A DNA stretch of 59,961 nucleotides from Myxococcus sp. CA023 (GTDB lineage Bacteria > Myxococcota > Myxococcia > Myxococcales > Myxococcaceae): assembly GCF_010998615.1 (NCBI RefSeq), contig NZ_JAAEAH010000061.1:1-59961 (forward strand), read 5' to 3'. Positions 53,368 to 59,961 of this stretch are shown in pieces (position 1 is the stretch's first letter; each line of letters begins with the position of its first letter). The notes below the pieces were generated by a model, which did not search any database, was not told the origin of the DNA, and saw only the letters and a list, made by a program, of their open reading frames with translations. The translations under genes were made by a program, and so were the position numbers.

Positions 53368-55020
53368 TCAGCCCTTGAGCTTGCGCACCAGGTGGTCCGC
53401 CACGCGGAAGCTGTTGGCGCTGATGGTGAGCGTGGACGGCACGCTGCCGCCGGTGGGCATGAAGCTTCCGTCCACCACGTAGAGGTTGGGCACCTCGTGG
53501 GCGCGGCAGTCGCGGTCCAGCACGGATGTCGCCGCGTCGTCGCCGAAGCGGCAGGTGCCGTGCTGGAGGATGGACGTTTCCCCGCTGGTGGTGCCGCGCC
53601 GGACGTCATCGGGGTCCAGGCGCAGGAGGACTTCCTCGCCGCGCTCCACCAGGAAGCGCGTGGCCGCCAGGTCCATGGGGTGACGGTCCACGGTGATGGC
53701 CGCCACGGGGATTCCGTAGCGGTCCTTCACGCCGTCCTCCACGCTGACGTACGTGCCGGCGGTGGGGAGGAACTCGGCGTACACCTCGAACTGGAGGATG
53801 CGTGAGTCGCGGTACTCCCGCATCTTGTCCTTCAACGCCTTTCCGAAGAGCGCCTTCTCGCCCTTGCCCGCCAGCCCCACGGCGGCGTGGATGGGATTGG
53901 GGTGGGCCCACATGAAGCCCAGCGTGCCGCCCTTGCGGAAGCCGAATTGGGCGTCGGGCATCAGGTAGAAGTCCTGGAGGCTGCGGTTGACGAAGGGAGA
54001 TGGGTCCTTCAGCCACGGCCGCGCGGCGGACTGCTTCGACAGGCGGAAGGTGGCGTGGGACTCGCCGAACGAGCTGAAGGTGAGGTTGCGCCCCACCAGT
54101 CCGTTGCCGTTGGCCAGGCCTCGCGGGAAGCGGCTGGAGGTGGAGTTGAGCAGCAGGCGCGCGCTCTCCACAGCGGTGCAGGACACGACGATGACCTTCG
54201 CGGGCTGCTCGCGCGTCACGCCGTCCGCGTCGATGTAGACGACGCTCCGCGCGCGGCCCTGCTTGTCCACCTCCACCGTGCGCGCCATGCAGCCGGGGCG
54301 CAGGTCCACGTTGCCGGTGGCGACGGCGGCGGGGATGAGGCTGGCGTTGGTGCCGCTCTTCGCGCCCGTCTCGCAGCCGTAGCTGCCGCACAGCGCGCAG
54401 TACGAGCACGGCGCTCGGCCCCGGTAGGGCTTGCTGAGGATGCCGCGCGCGGTGGGCAGCGAGTGCCAGCCCATGGCGCCGCACGCCTTGTCGATTTCCT
54501 TCGCCACCGGATGCACGTCCAGCGGCGGCAGCGGGTAGGGGCCACTGCGCGGCTCGGCGAAGGGGTGGGGGACGGACTCGCCGGACACGCCCAGCTCCGC
54601 CTCGGCCTTGTCGTAGAAGGGCGCCAGCTCCTCGTAGGAGATGGGCCAGTCCGCCACGGTGCTGCCGGGCACGGCGCCCAGCGTGGAGCGCAGCCGGAAG
54701 TCCACCGGCTTGAGCCGGTAGAAGAAGCCACTCATGTGGACGGTGCCACCACCCACGCAGTTGGCTGTCCACGCCGCGCTCGTCTTCTCGTAGCGGCCCT
54801 TCGCGCCCTGGCGCACCAAGTGCGGCTCCTCCCACGGCACCGGCATGAAGAAGTTCCGGCGGCTGTTCAGGATTTCGTCGTGGATGAAGTCCTTGGGCTG
54901 GTAGTGCGGGCCCTTCTCCAGCACCACCACCTTGAAGCCCGCGCGGCCCAGTTCCAGCGCCATGGGCGCGCCGCCCGCGCCACTGCCGATGATGCAGACG
55001 TCCACCTCGGGCAGGCTCAT
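53368..55020 (-). CDS. GMC-family oxidoreductase
   Basis: 550 aa. FAD Rossmann motif IIGSGAGGAPMALELGRAGF at the N-terminus, GGGTVHMSGFFYRL (GMC signature region), and the C-terminal DGSFMPTGGSVPSTLTISAN segment. A cysteine cluster CSYCALCGSYGC near residue 215 is typical of the gluconate/sugar dehydrogenase branch. The partner gene encodes a subunit-3-like protein, so the pair probably oxidises a sugar or alcohol and passes electrons to the respiratory chain. ATG 55020 overlaps the upstream gene by ATGA. Confidence 0.88.
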   Translation of the reverse strand: MSLPEVDVCIIGSGAGGAPMALELGRAGFKVVVLEKGPHYQPKDFIHDEILNSRRNFFMPVPWEEPHLVRQGAKGRYEKTSAAWTANCVGGGTVHMSGFFYRLKPVDFRLRSTLGAVPGSTVADWPISYEELAPFYDKAEAELGVSGESVPHPFAEPRSGPYPLPPLDVHPVAKEIDKACGAMGWHSLPTARGILSKPYRGRAPCSYCALCGSYGCETGAKSGTNASLIPAAVATGNVDLRPGCMARTVEVDKQGRARSVVYIDADGVTREQPAKVIVVSCTAVESARLLLNSTSSRFPRGLANGNGLVGRNLTFSSFGESHATFRLSKQSAARPWLKDPSPFVNRSLQDFYLMPDAQFGFRKGGTLGFMWAHPNPIHAAVGLAGKGEKALFGKALKDKMREYRDSRILQFEVYAEFLPTAGTYVSVEDGVKDRYGIPVAAITVDRHPMDLAATRFLVERGEEVLLRLDPDDVRRGTTSGETSILQHGTCRFGDDAATSVLDRDCRAHEVPNLYVVDGSFMPTGGSVPSTLTISANSFRVADHLVRKLKG

Positions 55021-55673
55021 CGGTGGACCCCACATTCACGCAGGCACTTGGGCCCGTCGTAGCCTTCCGGCGGCGCGGAGGCGACGGTGCCCACGGTGTC
55101 GAAGCCCATCAGCCGCCAGCCCACCTTGCCCTGGTTGCCGCCGTAGGACGGGTCCCCGAGGAAGCCCTCCAGCGTCATCACCGTCAGCAGCTCGAAGAAG
55201 TGCGCCTCGCCGCTGCGGGGCGGGCTGTCCTTGAAGAGGGTGAGCAGTTCGTCCTGCTGCTCGGCCGTCAGGGCGGCGAAGCCCTTCTGGTGCATGCGCT
55301 GGGCACGGCGCTCCAGGGCCGCCACGCCGGAGAGGAAGTCCTCGCGCACCGGCTCCAGCTCGGGTGTCTGGAGGATGCGGTCGATGTAGACGGGGACGTT
55401 CGCGTCGAGGGCGCCCGGGTCTTCGTCTCGCGGGAGGATGCGTTCGGTGGCGGCGGCCACCACCGCGTATTCGAAGGAGGAGAAGGTGCGCGGGGCCTGG
55501 CCGTCCTGCTTCGCCGCCAGGGGACCGGTGTCCGCGGGGGGCGTCTTCTCTTGGGATTCGGAGGAGCGCTTGCAGGCGGGGCCGAGCAACACCACGCCTC
55601 CGCCCAGGAAGGTCAGCCGCTGGATGAGGGAGCGCCGGGACAGGCGCCCCCGGTTGGAATGCGCACGTGTCAT
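55017..55673 (-). CDS. Gluconate 2-dehydrogenase subunit 3-like protein (Tat lipoprotein)
   Basis: 218 aa. The N-terminus RLSRRSLIQRLTFLGGG has a twin-arginine signal, followed by the lipobox GPAC. The domain contains EYAVVAAATERILPRDEDPG followed by FLSGVAALERRA and HFFELLTVMTLEGFLGDPSY, the usual motifs of the family. The Tat signal lets it carry the folded, FAD-loaded GMC partner (which has no signal of its own) across the membrane. Coupled to that gene by ATGA. Confidence 0.85.
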   Translation of the reverse strand: MTRAHSNRGRLSRRSLIQRLTFLGGGVVLLGPACKRSSESQEKTPPADTGPLAAKQDGQAPRTFSSFEYAVVAAATERILPRDEDPGALDANVPVYIDRILQTPELEPVREDFLSGVAALERRAQRMHQKGFAALTAEQQDELLTLFKDSPPRSGEAHFFELLTVMTLEGFLGDPSYGGNQGKVGWRLMGFDTVGTVASAPPEGYDGPKCLRECGVHR

Positions 55674-55807
55674 ACGGCGCGCGAGCCTAGCGCACGCCGG
55701 CTCTTCGCGCTGGCTTCATGAAACATGCTCGGTTGCTCCCTGCCGCGTGGCGCTGGCGTAGGATGCCGCCACGACGTGCAGGGCCGACAACACACGAGGA
55801 GTGGCAC

Positions 55808-57154
55808 ATGAAACGGCATGCCTGGGCTCTGGGCCTGGTGCTCGCGCTGGGGTGTGGCAAGGACAGCAACCCGACGCCCCCTGACGCGGGCGGTAACCCC
55901 GACGGCGGTCCGATCGACAACTCCCCCTTCGCGAAGGTCGTGGTGGATTCGAGCGAGGGACAGTTCGACCCGATTTCCTCCATCGCCATGGCGGTGGGCC
56001 CCAATGACCGCATCGGCATGGCGTACTTCGTCCGCAACGGGTCGATGCGGGAGAACGTGGAGAACATGGACCTGCTGTACCGCGAGTTCAACGGCGGGCA
56101 GCTCGGCGCGGCGGAGCGCATCGCCACCGTGCAGCGCGTGTACGGTGTGTCCGTGGCCTTCGGGCCGGACGGTCAGCCGGTGGTGACGTACCTGGGCGGC
56201 GACCGCGAAGATCCCTCGTCGTTCTGGTTCCAGAGCGACCTGGCGGTGTCCTATCGCAGCGCCTCCGGTGCGTGGACGGAGCGCATCGTCGTGCGGCAAT
56301 CGAATGAGGCGCAGCCCGTCAATCCCTCGATGGACGTGGGCTTCCTGGTGGGGCTAAACCCCGCCATCGTCTTCAACGGGAGCGAGGCGATCGTCGCTTA
56401 CCGGGATGGGCACAGCGGGCAGTTCGAGCGACAGGACTTCCAGGCCAGTGACCTGGAGATTGCCAGCGGCGGGCCCACGAACTGGCAGCGCCGGGTCGCG
56501 GTGTCTTCCGGTGACAACAAGCTGGGGTACGGTGGGCACATCTCCCTCGTGATGGCGGGGACCCAGCCGGCCCTGGTGCACGACAAGGCGCCAGAGGCAG
56601 CGCAGGCCACTGGCACGGATGTGCACTTCCAGCGGCGCAACGCGGACGGTCTCACCTGGACGCCGCTCGTGCGCGTGCAGGCCGTCCCCAACACGCAGCT
56701 CGGAGCCTCGCTAGCGCATGACCCGGTCGAGGGGTTCGGCATCGCCGTACTGAACAGGAGTTCGAACGCGCTGACGTACACGGAATGCGCTGACGCCTCC
56801 GCGACGTCCTGCACGTCCGAGCGGGACTGGTCCATGCCGGACCCCGTGTTCAACAGCGGCACGGGCGGCTGGTATCCGTCACTGGCCTTCGACCCGGTCC
56901 ACCATGAGCCGTCCATCGCCTTCTACATCTGCGCCGCCGAGTCCGGCCGCAATGACACGAGCTGCAACCCGAACGACGACGCGCTGGTCATCTCCACTCG
57001 CATCCAGGGCATCTGGCGGGAGACGCTGGTGGACGCCGGCGGTGGCTGGTCGCCGAAGCTGGCGTACCTCTCCAATGGCAAGCGCGTCGTCCTGTACCGG
57101 GCGCCGGTGGTGGCGCAGGACAAGGGCGTGCTGAAGCTCGCGGTGGAGCGATGA
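55808..57154 (+). CDS. Lipoprotein with propeller-like repeats
   Basis: 448 aa. ATG 55808 follows GAGGAG. Lipobox LALGC and a low-complexity Asn/Pro/Gly linker. Repeats with the pattern AMAVGPNDRIGMAYF, VAFGPDGQPVVTYL and LAFDPVHHEPSIAFY, about 60 to 90 residues apart, suggest a sialidase-like or related beta-propeller. Ligand unknown. It overlaps the next lipoprotein gene by ATGA, so the two probably act together. Confidence 0.75.
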   Translation: MKRHAWALGLVLALGCGKDSNPTPPDAGGNPDGGPIDNSPFAKVVVDSSEGQFDPISSIAMAVGPNDRIGMAYFVRNGSMRENVENMDLLYREFNGGQLGAAERIATVQRVYGVSVAFGPDGQPVVTYLGGDREDPSSFWFQSDLAVSYRSASGAWTERIVVRQSNEAQPVNPSMDVGFLVGLNPAIVFNGSEAIVAYRDGHSGQFERQDFQASDLEIASGGPTNWQRRVAVSSGDNKLGYGGHISLVMAGTQPALVHDKAPEAAQATGTDVHFQRRNADGLTWTPLVRVQAVPNTQLGASLAHDPVEGFGIAVLNRSSNALTYTECADASATSCTSERDWSMPDPVFNSGTGGWYPSLAFDPVHHEPSIAFYICAAESGRNDTSCNPNDDALVISTRIQGIWRETLVDAGGGWSPKLAYLSNGKRVVLYRAPVVAQDKGVLKLAVER

Positions 57155-57723
57155 CGCGCGCGGCCCGCACGCTCGCTGCCGTGAGCTTGTCGGCCTTGAT
57201 GGCCGGGGCGGGGCTGGCCGCGTGCGGCCTCGCGGACAACTCGCTGGGCGGCAGTGTGTCCGAGCTCTTCCCGCTGGAGGTGTCCCGCGTGGAGGTACTG
57301 CGCAACGCGGAGGCGTTCCAGGTCAGCTACTACCGGAACAATGATTTGGACGTGGACCTGGTCGTCCGCCTCACGGTGTCCACGGAAGGGCTGGAGTTGC
57401 GTCCCGGGACGAAGGTGAACCTCGCGGGCACCACGCCGTCGGGACAGGCGCGGGCCACGGTGGTGCACCTCAACGCGGGTGAGCCCGCGCGCGTCTTCGG
57501 GCCGGTGCACAAGGGCGACTTGCAGCTGGAGTCTGGAGGCAACCCGGGCGAACCCACGCGCGGCGACTTCTCCATGTCCTTCAGCCGGGGTGACGGCTTT
57601 GGCGCCGGCCGCAACCTGGAGGGCACCTTCTCCGTGGTGGCGCAGGACGCGACCTTCGGTCCGGAGCCGGGCCAGTTGCTCGACGGCGGCGTTCCCCCCG
57701 ACGCGGGCACGCCTCCCGAATAG
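57151..57723 (+). CDS. Small lipoprotein, relative of the 31556-32050 gene
   Basis: 190 aa. Lipobox LAAC. GGSVSELFPLEVSRVEVLRN followed by beta strands and GDFSMSFSRGDGFGAGRNLE, then a Pro/Gly tail. The element order matches the lipoprotein in the Glt/Nfs-like operon. No named family. The dispersed inverted repeat lies 31 bp after its stop codon. Confidence 0.7.
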   Translation: MTRAARTLAAVSLSALMAGAGLAACGLADNSLGGSVSELFPLEVSRVEVLRNAEAFQVSYYRNNDLDVDLVVRLTVSTEGLELRPGTKVNLAGTTPSGQARATVVHLNAGEPARVFGPVHKGDLQLESGGNPGEPTRGDFSMSFSRGDGFGAGRNLEGTFSVVAQDATFGPEPGQLLDGGVPPDAGTPPE

Positions 57724-57753
57724 CGGGAGGGGCCGGAGCGCGTCGGGCAGGCT

Positions 57754-57811
57754 GCTGTTCGGAAATGTCGGGGGTTTTGGTGCCGCGAATGTCCCGACAT
57801 TTCCAAACAGC
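57754..57811. repeat. Long inverted repeat, copy 2 of a dispersed element
   Basis: Arms GCTGTTCGGAAATGTCGGG (57754-57772) and its complement with one mismatch (57793-57811), with a 20-bp centre different from copy 1 except for GGTTTT. Both copies are followed by GAGCTC. Located between the stop codons of convergent genes, where it could act as a bidirectional terminator. Confidence 0.85.
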
Positions 57812-57826
57812 GAGCTCCATGCCTCG

Positions 57827-58471
57827 TTACTGGGCCACGCAGGTGTTGCTGGCCAGGCCTTGGGACACGGAGGCCTGGGCCACGGTGTGCTGCGCGAGCG
57901 CCTGCGCGCCACCCTCTTCGTACACGCGGCGGGCCACGGCCAGCGCGTCACGGGCGTGGACCGTCAGCGTGGTGCCGGCGGCATCCGTCACCGCCACCGC
58001 GCCGTCCGTCGCCTCCTGGGCCTGGATGAGCATGGCGCCGGCGTCGTCGCGGACCACCATGCCGTCCTCGAGCGGCTCGAAGTAGCGGACCATCGTCTCC
58101 TGGCCCTCGCGCGCCAGCTCCATGCGCATGACGCCCGTCTCCACGTCACGCGACAGGCGCAACGTGTCGGTGGGGCTCAGCTTGACGATGCGGGTGGTCT
58201 CCGGCGCGCCGTCGATGCTGGCGACGGGGTTGCTGCCCGTCCAGAATTCGATGCTGTTGATGACGATGGCGTCGATGAACGCGCCCAGCCCGTAGACGGG
58301 GATGATGGTGAGTACGAGGAACATCAGCCACTGCACGAACTTGTTGCCGGAGATGTTCTTGTTGAAGTTCCAGATCTTCTGCGTGAGCTGGAACTGGCCG
58401 AAGCAGCCGGTGGCGTGCATGGACATGAAACCGGCGAACAGCATGGCGAGCCAGGGGGACGGACGCTTCAT
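57827..58471 (-). CDS. DUF3332-family lipoprotein
   Basis: 214 aa. Lipobox ATGC directly followed by FGQFQLTQKIWNFNKNISG, then a membrane segment (LMFLVLTIIPVYGLGAFIDA) and NSIEFWTGSNP, all characteristic of DUF3332. The C-terminal half is a beta-rich, Ala-rich domain. AGGAG lies 10 nt before the ATG. A sigma54-like site lies about 45-55 bp upstream, and a sigma54 activator gene is the next gene upstream on the same strand. Function of the family is unknown. Confidence 0.85.
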   Translation of the reverse strand: MKRPSPWLAMLFAGFMSMHATGCFGQFQLTQKIWNFNKNISGNKFVQWLMFLVLTIIPVYGLGAFIDAIVINSIEFWTGSNPVASIDGAPETTRIVKLSPTDTLRLSRDVETGVMRMELAREGQETMVRYFEPLEDGMVVRDDAGAMLIQAQEATDGAVAVTDAAGTTLTVHARDALAVARRVYEEGGAQALAQHTVAQASVSQGLASNTCVAQ

Positions 58472-58513
58472 TCTTTGACGTCTCCTAAAGGGGGGAGGCT
58501 TGACTCCCAGTGC

Positions 58514-58528
58514 GCCGCGAACATGCCA
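58514..58528 (-). promoter_or_regulatory. Candidate sigma54 (-24/-12) promoter for the DUF3332 gene
   Basis: On the minus strand TGGCATG (-24 consensus TGGCACG, six of seven) is followed by CGGCG with the GG-N10-GC spacing exact. The -12 part keeps GC but lacks the TT. It would give a leader of about 30 nt with AGGAG before the DUF3332 start. Confidence 0.35.
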
Positions 58529-58529
58529 C

Positions 58530-58552
58530 GGCTCGTACTGCTGTCACGAGCC
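58530..58552. terminator. Hairpin between the sigma54 activator and DUF3332 genes
   Basis: GGCTCGT (58530-58536) pairs perfectly with ACGAGCC (58546-58552) around a 9-nt loop. It lies 57 bp after the activator stop codon and just upstream of the candidate sigma54 site, so it may end the activator mRNA or be a regulator-binding palindrome. Confidence 0.35.
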
Positions 58553-58609
58553 CCTTCCACACTCCGTCCGCTGTTTGCCAGTCCGACGCGCCAGACGCCT
58601 GCGGGTGCC

Positions 58610-59961
58610 TCAGTCCGTCTCGCTCTGAACGAGTCCGTACTTGTGGAGCAGCGAGTACAGGTGCTTCCGGTCCAGCTCGGCCTCGCGGGCGGCGCGGGCG
58701 ATGTTGCCTTTAGCGCGGCCCAACAGCCGGGTGAGGTACTCGCGTTCGAAGGCACGGATGAGCTCGTCCTTGCAGACCTTGAAGGGGCCGGTGAACTCCA
58801 CTGGCAGGGAGTCCCCGGCAGCGGCGGGGGCCTCGCGGGTGAACTCGCGCAGCAGGGTGTCCCCGGCCAGCTCGGGAATGTCCACCATGTGCCGGGCGCG
58901 CTCCAGGGCGTTGCGCAATTCGCGCACGTTGCCCGGCCAGGTGTGCCCGGTGAACTGCTCGCGAATCTTCTCCGGCAGCCGGGGCCACAGGCCTTCGCCC
59001 GCGAAGGCATCCACCAGCAGGGGGATGTCCTCCTTGCGGTCCCGGAGCGAGGGCAGGCTGACGGTGAAGACGGAGAGGCGGAAGTAGAGGTCCTCGCGGA
59101 AGCGGCCCGCCTGTGTCTCCGCCCACAAGTCTTTCTTGCTGGCGACGATGATGCGCGCGTCGAAGGAGATGGGGGAGGAGGCGCCGAGCCGGCGGAACTC
59201 CCGGTCTTCAATGGCGCGCAGCAGCTTGGGCTGAAGGTCCAGGGCGAGGTCGTCGATTTCGTCCAGGAAGAGGGTGCCGCCGTTGGCGCGCTCCAGGCAG
59301 CCGATGCGCTGGCTCACCGCGCCGGTGAAGGCGCCCTTCTCATGGCCGAACAGCTCGCTCTCGATGAGGGAGTCGGACACGCTGGCGCAGTCGAAGACGA
59401 CGAGCGGCCCGCCCGCGCGGGGACTGAGCTTGTGGGTGGCCTTGGCGGCGGCGCCCTTGCCGGAGCCCGTCTCACCCACCAGCAGCACGGTGGAGTCGGT
59501 GGGCGCGATGCGCTGGAGCAGCGCGAAAATCTGCCGCATGGGCAGGCTGCGGCCCACCAGGTCGCCCAGCCGGTCCTCCAGGATGGGCTCGACCTGGACC
59601 GGGGAGACCTGGGGACTGAAGCGCAGGCGCACGTCGCCGACCTCCAGCAGGGCGCCAGGGCGGAGGAAGGCCTCACGCACCTGGGCACCGTCGAGGAAGG
59701 TGCCGTTGGTGGAGCCCAGGTCCTGCACGAGGAAGCGGTCCCCCTGGCGGCGCACCACCAGGTGGTTGCGGCTCACGGTGGGGTGGTCGATGACGACGTC
59801 ATTGTCCGGGGCCTTGCCCACGCGGAGGGCTTCATTGGCCAGGGGGAAGACGGTGCCGGCGCGCTCGGTGTCCAGCAGGACGAGGTGGAAGAGCTGGGCG
59901 GAGAGCCGTTCCCCTTGAGTCCGTGCGCCAATGACGGTGTGAGAGGGGATGGGTGCGGGGG
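58610..59961 (-). CDS. FHA-domain sigma54-dependent activator (5' end outside window)
   Basis: At least 450 residues. The frame stays open to the window edge and the FHA domain begins before the first GTG (59821): upstream codons give LLDTERAGTVFPLANEALRV, in phase with GKAPDNDVVIDHPTVSRNHL. The true start is therefore beyond 59961. The AAA+ domain has Walker A GETGSGKG, the GAFTGA loop that contacts sigma54, Walker B GGTLFLDEIDD and the R-finger region FREDLYFRLSVF. The C-terminus has a Fis-like HTH (GNIARAAREAELDRKHLYSL). FHA input suggests control by a Ser/Thr kinase, as in many myxobacterial activators. Confidence 0.93.
   Translation of the reverse strand, partial: PAPIPSHTVIGARTQGERLSAQLFHLVLLDTERAGTVFPLANEALRVGKAPDNDVVIDHPTVSRNHLVVRRQGDRFLVQDLGSTNGTFLDGAQVREAFLRPGALLEVGDVRLRFSPQVSPVQVEPILEDRLGDLVGRSLPMRQIFALLQRIAPTDSTVLLVGETGSGKGAAAKATHKLSPRAGGPLVVFDCASVSDSLIESELFGHEKGAFTGAVSQRIGCLERANGGTLFLDEIDDLALDLQPKLLRAIEDREFRRLGASSPISFDARIIVASKKDLWAETQAGRFREDLYFRLSVFTVSLPSLRDRKEDIPLLVDAFAGEGLWPRLPEKIREQFTGHTWPGNVRELRNALERARHMVDIPELAGDTLLREFTREAPAAAGDSLPVEFTGPFKVCKDELIRAFEREYLTRLLGRAKGNIARAAREAELDRKHLYSLLHKYGLVQSETD

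Overview
The window is high-GC DNA from a Myxococcus-type deltaproteobacterium (Myxococcota), close to M. xanthus. The strongest evidence is an intact csgA (C-signal) gene. Its 229-residue product has T6, R10, S135 and K155 at the positions known from M. xanthus CsgA, and it lies convergent to pdxH (fprA), as in M. xanthus. Many lipoproteins, TPR proteins, a Glt/Nfs-type envelope locus, a MYXO-CTERM-like protein and an FHA-sigma54 activator fit the same group. The first 32 bases are not genomic: they are a remnant of an Illumina Nextera (Tn5) adapter, so base 1 is a contig end.

Layout. 144-9.6 kb: housekeeping and signalling genes (protoporphyrinogen oxidase, csgA, pdxH, glgA, a soluble Ser/Thr kinase with a WHy lipoprotein, two secreted proteins, a CorC/HlyC-like membrane protein, an orphan secretin-N-like protein). 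10.8-17.1 kb: a compact polymorphic-toxin cassette of type VI secretion style: PAAR-like protein, DUF6484 protein, TIGR02270 HEAT protein, degenerate thiolase-fold protein, AHH-type nuclease, two tandem DUF1629 immunity genes and an Imm49-like gene. No secretion core genes are in the window. 17.2-20.3 kb: lipoproteins, aat and a HExxH protein.

20.4-27.4 kb: a heme acquisition operon behind a Fur-box-like site. It runs Com-like zinc ribbon, TonB-dependent heme receptor, HmuY, HmuS, HmuT, HmuU, HmuV. Receptor and HmuY collect heme outside, HmuTUV import it through the periplasm and inner membrane, and HmuS handles it in the cytoplasm. A strong hairpin follows. After a 0.6 kb spacer with a tiny lipoprotein gene and a long inverted repeat comes an EamA transporter.

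29.0-40.3 kb (minus strand): an eight-gene, tightly overlapping operon encoding a trans-envelope assembly that resembles the gliding (Glt) and spore-coat (Nfs) machines: FHA-TM-AgmX/TonB-like protein, outer-membrane barrel, three periplasmic TPR proteins, two lipoproteins and a small exported protein. 40.6-53.4 kb: cell-surface genes, namely a di-heme cytochrome with a beta-propeller, three related VWA/thrombospondin-type-3 lipoproteins, a TSP3 protein with a MYXO-CTERM-like tail, a PPC-domain lipoprotein and two small lipoproteins. 53.4-58.5 kb: a GMC oxidoreductase with its gluconate-2-dehydrogenase subunit-3 partner, two more lipoproteins and a DUF3332 lipoprotein. The window ends inside an FHA-type sigma54 activator gene whose 5' end is outside.

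About eighteen products carry a lipobox, so much of the window encodes the cell envelope. No rRNA, tRNA, CRISPR array, insertion sequence or origin was seen. All identifications come from reading motifs; no database search was run.
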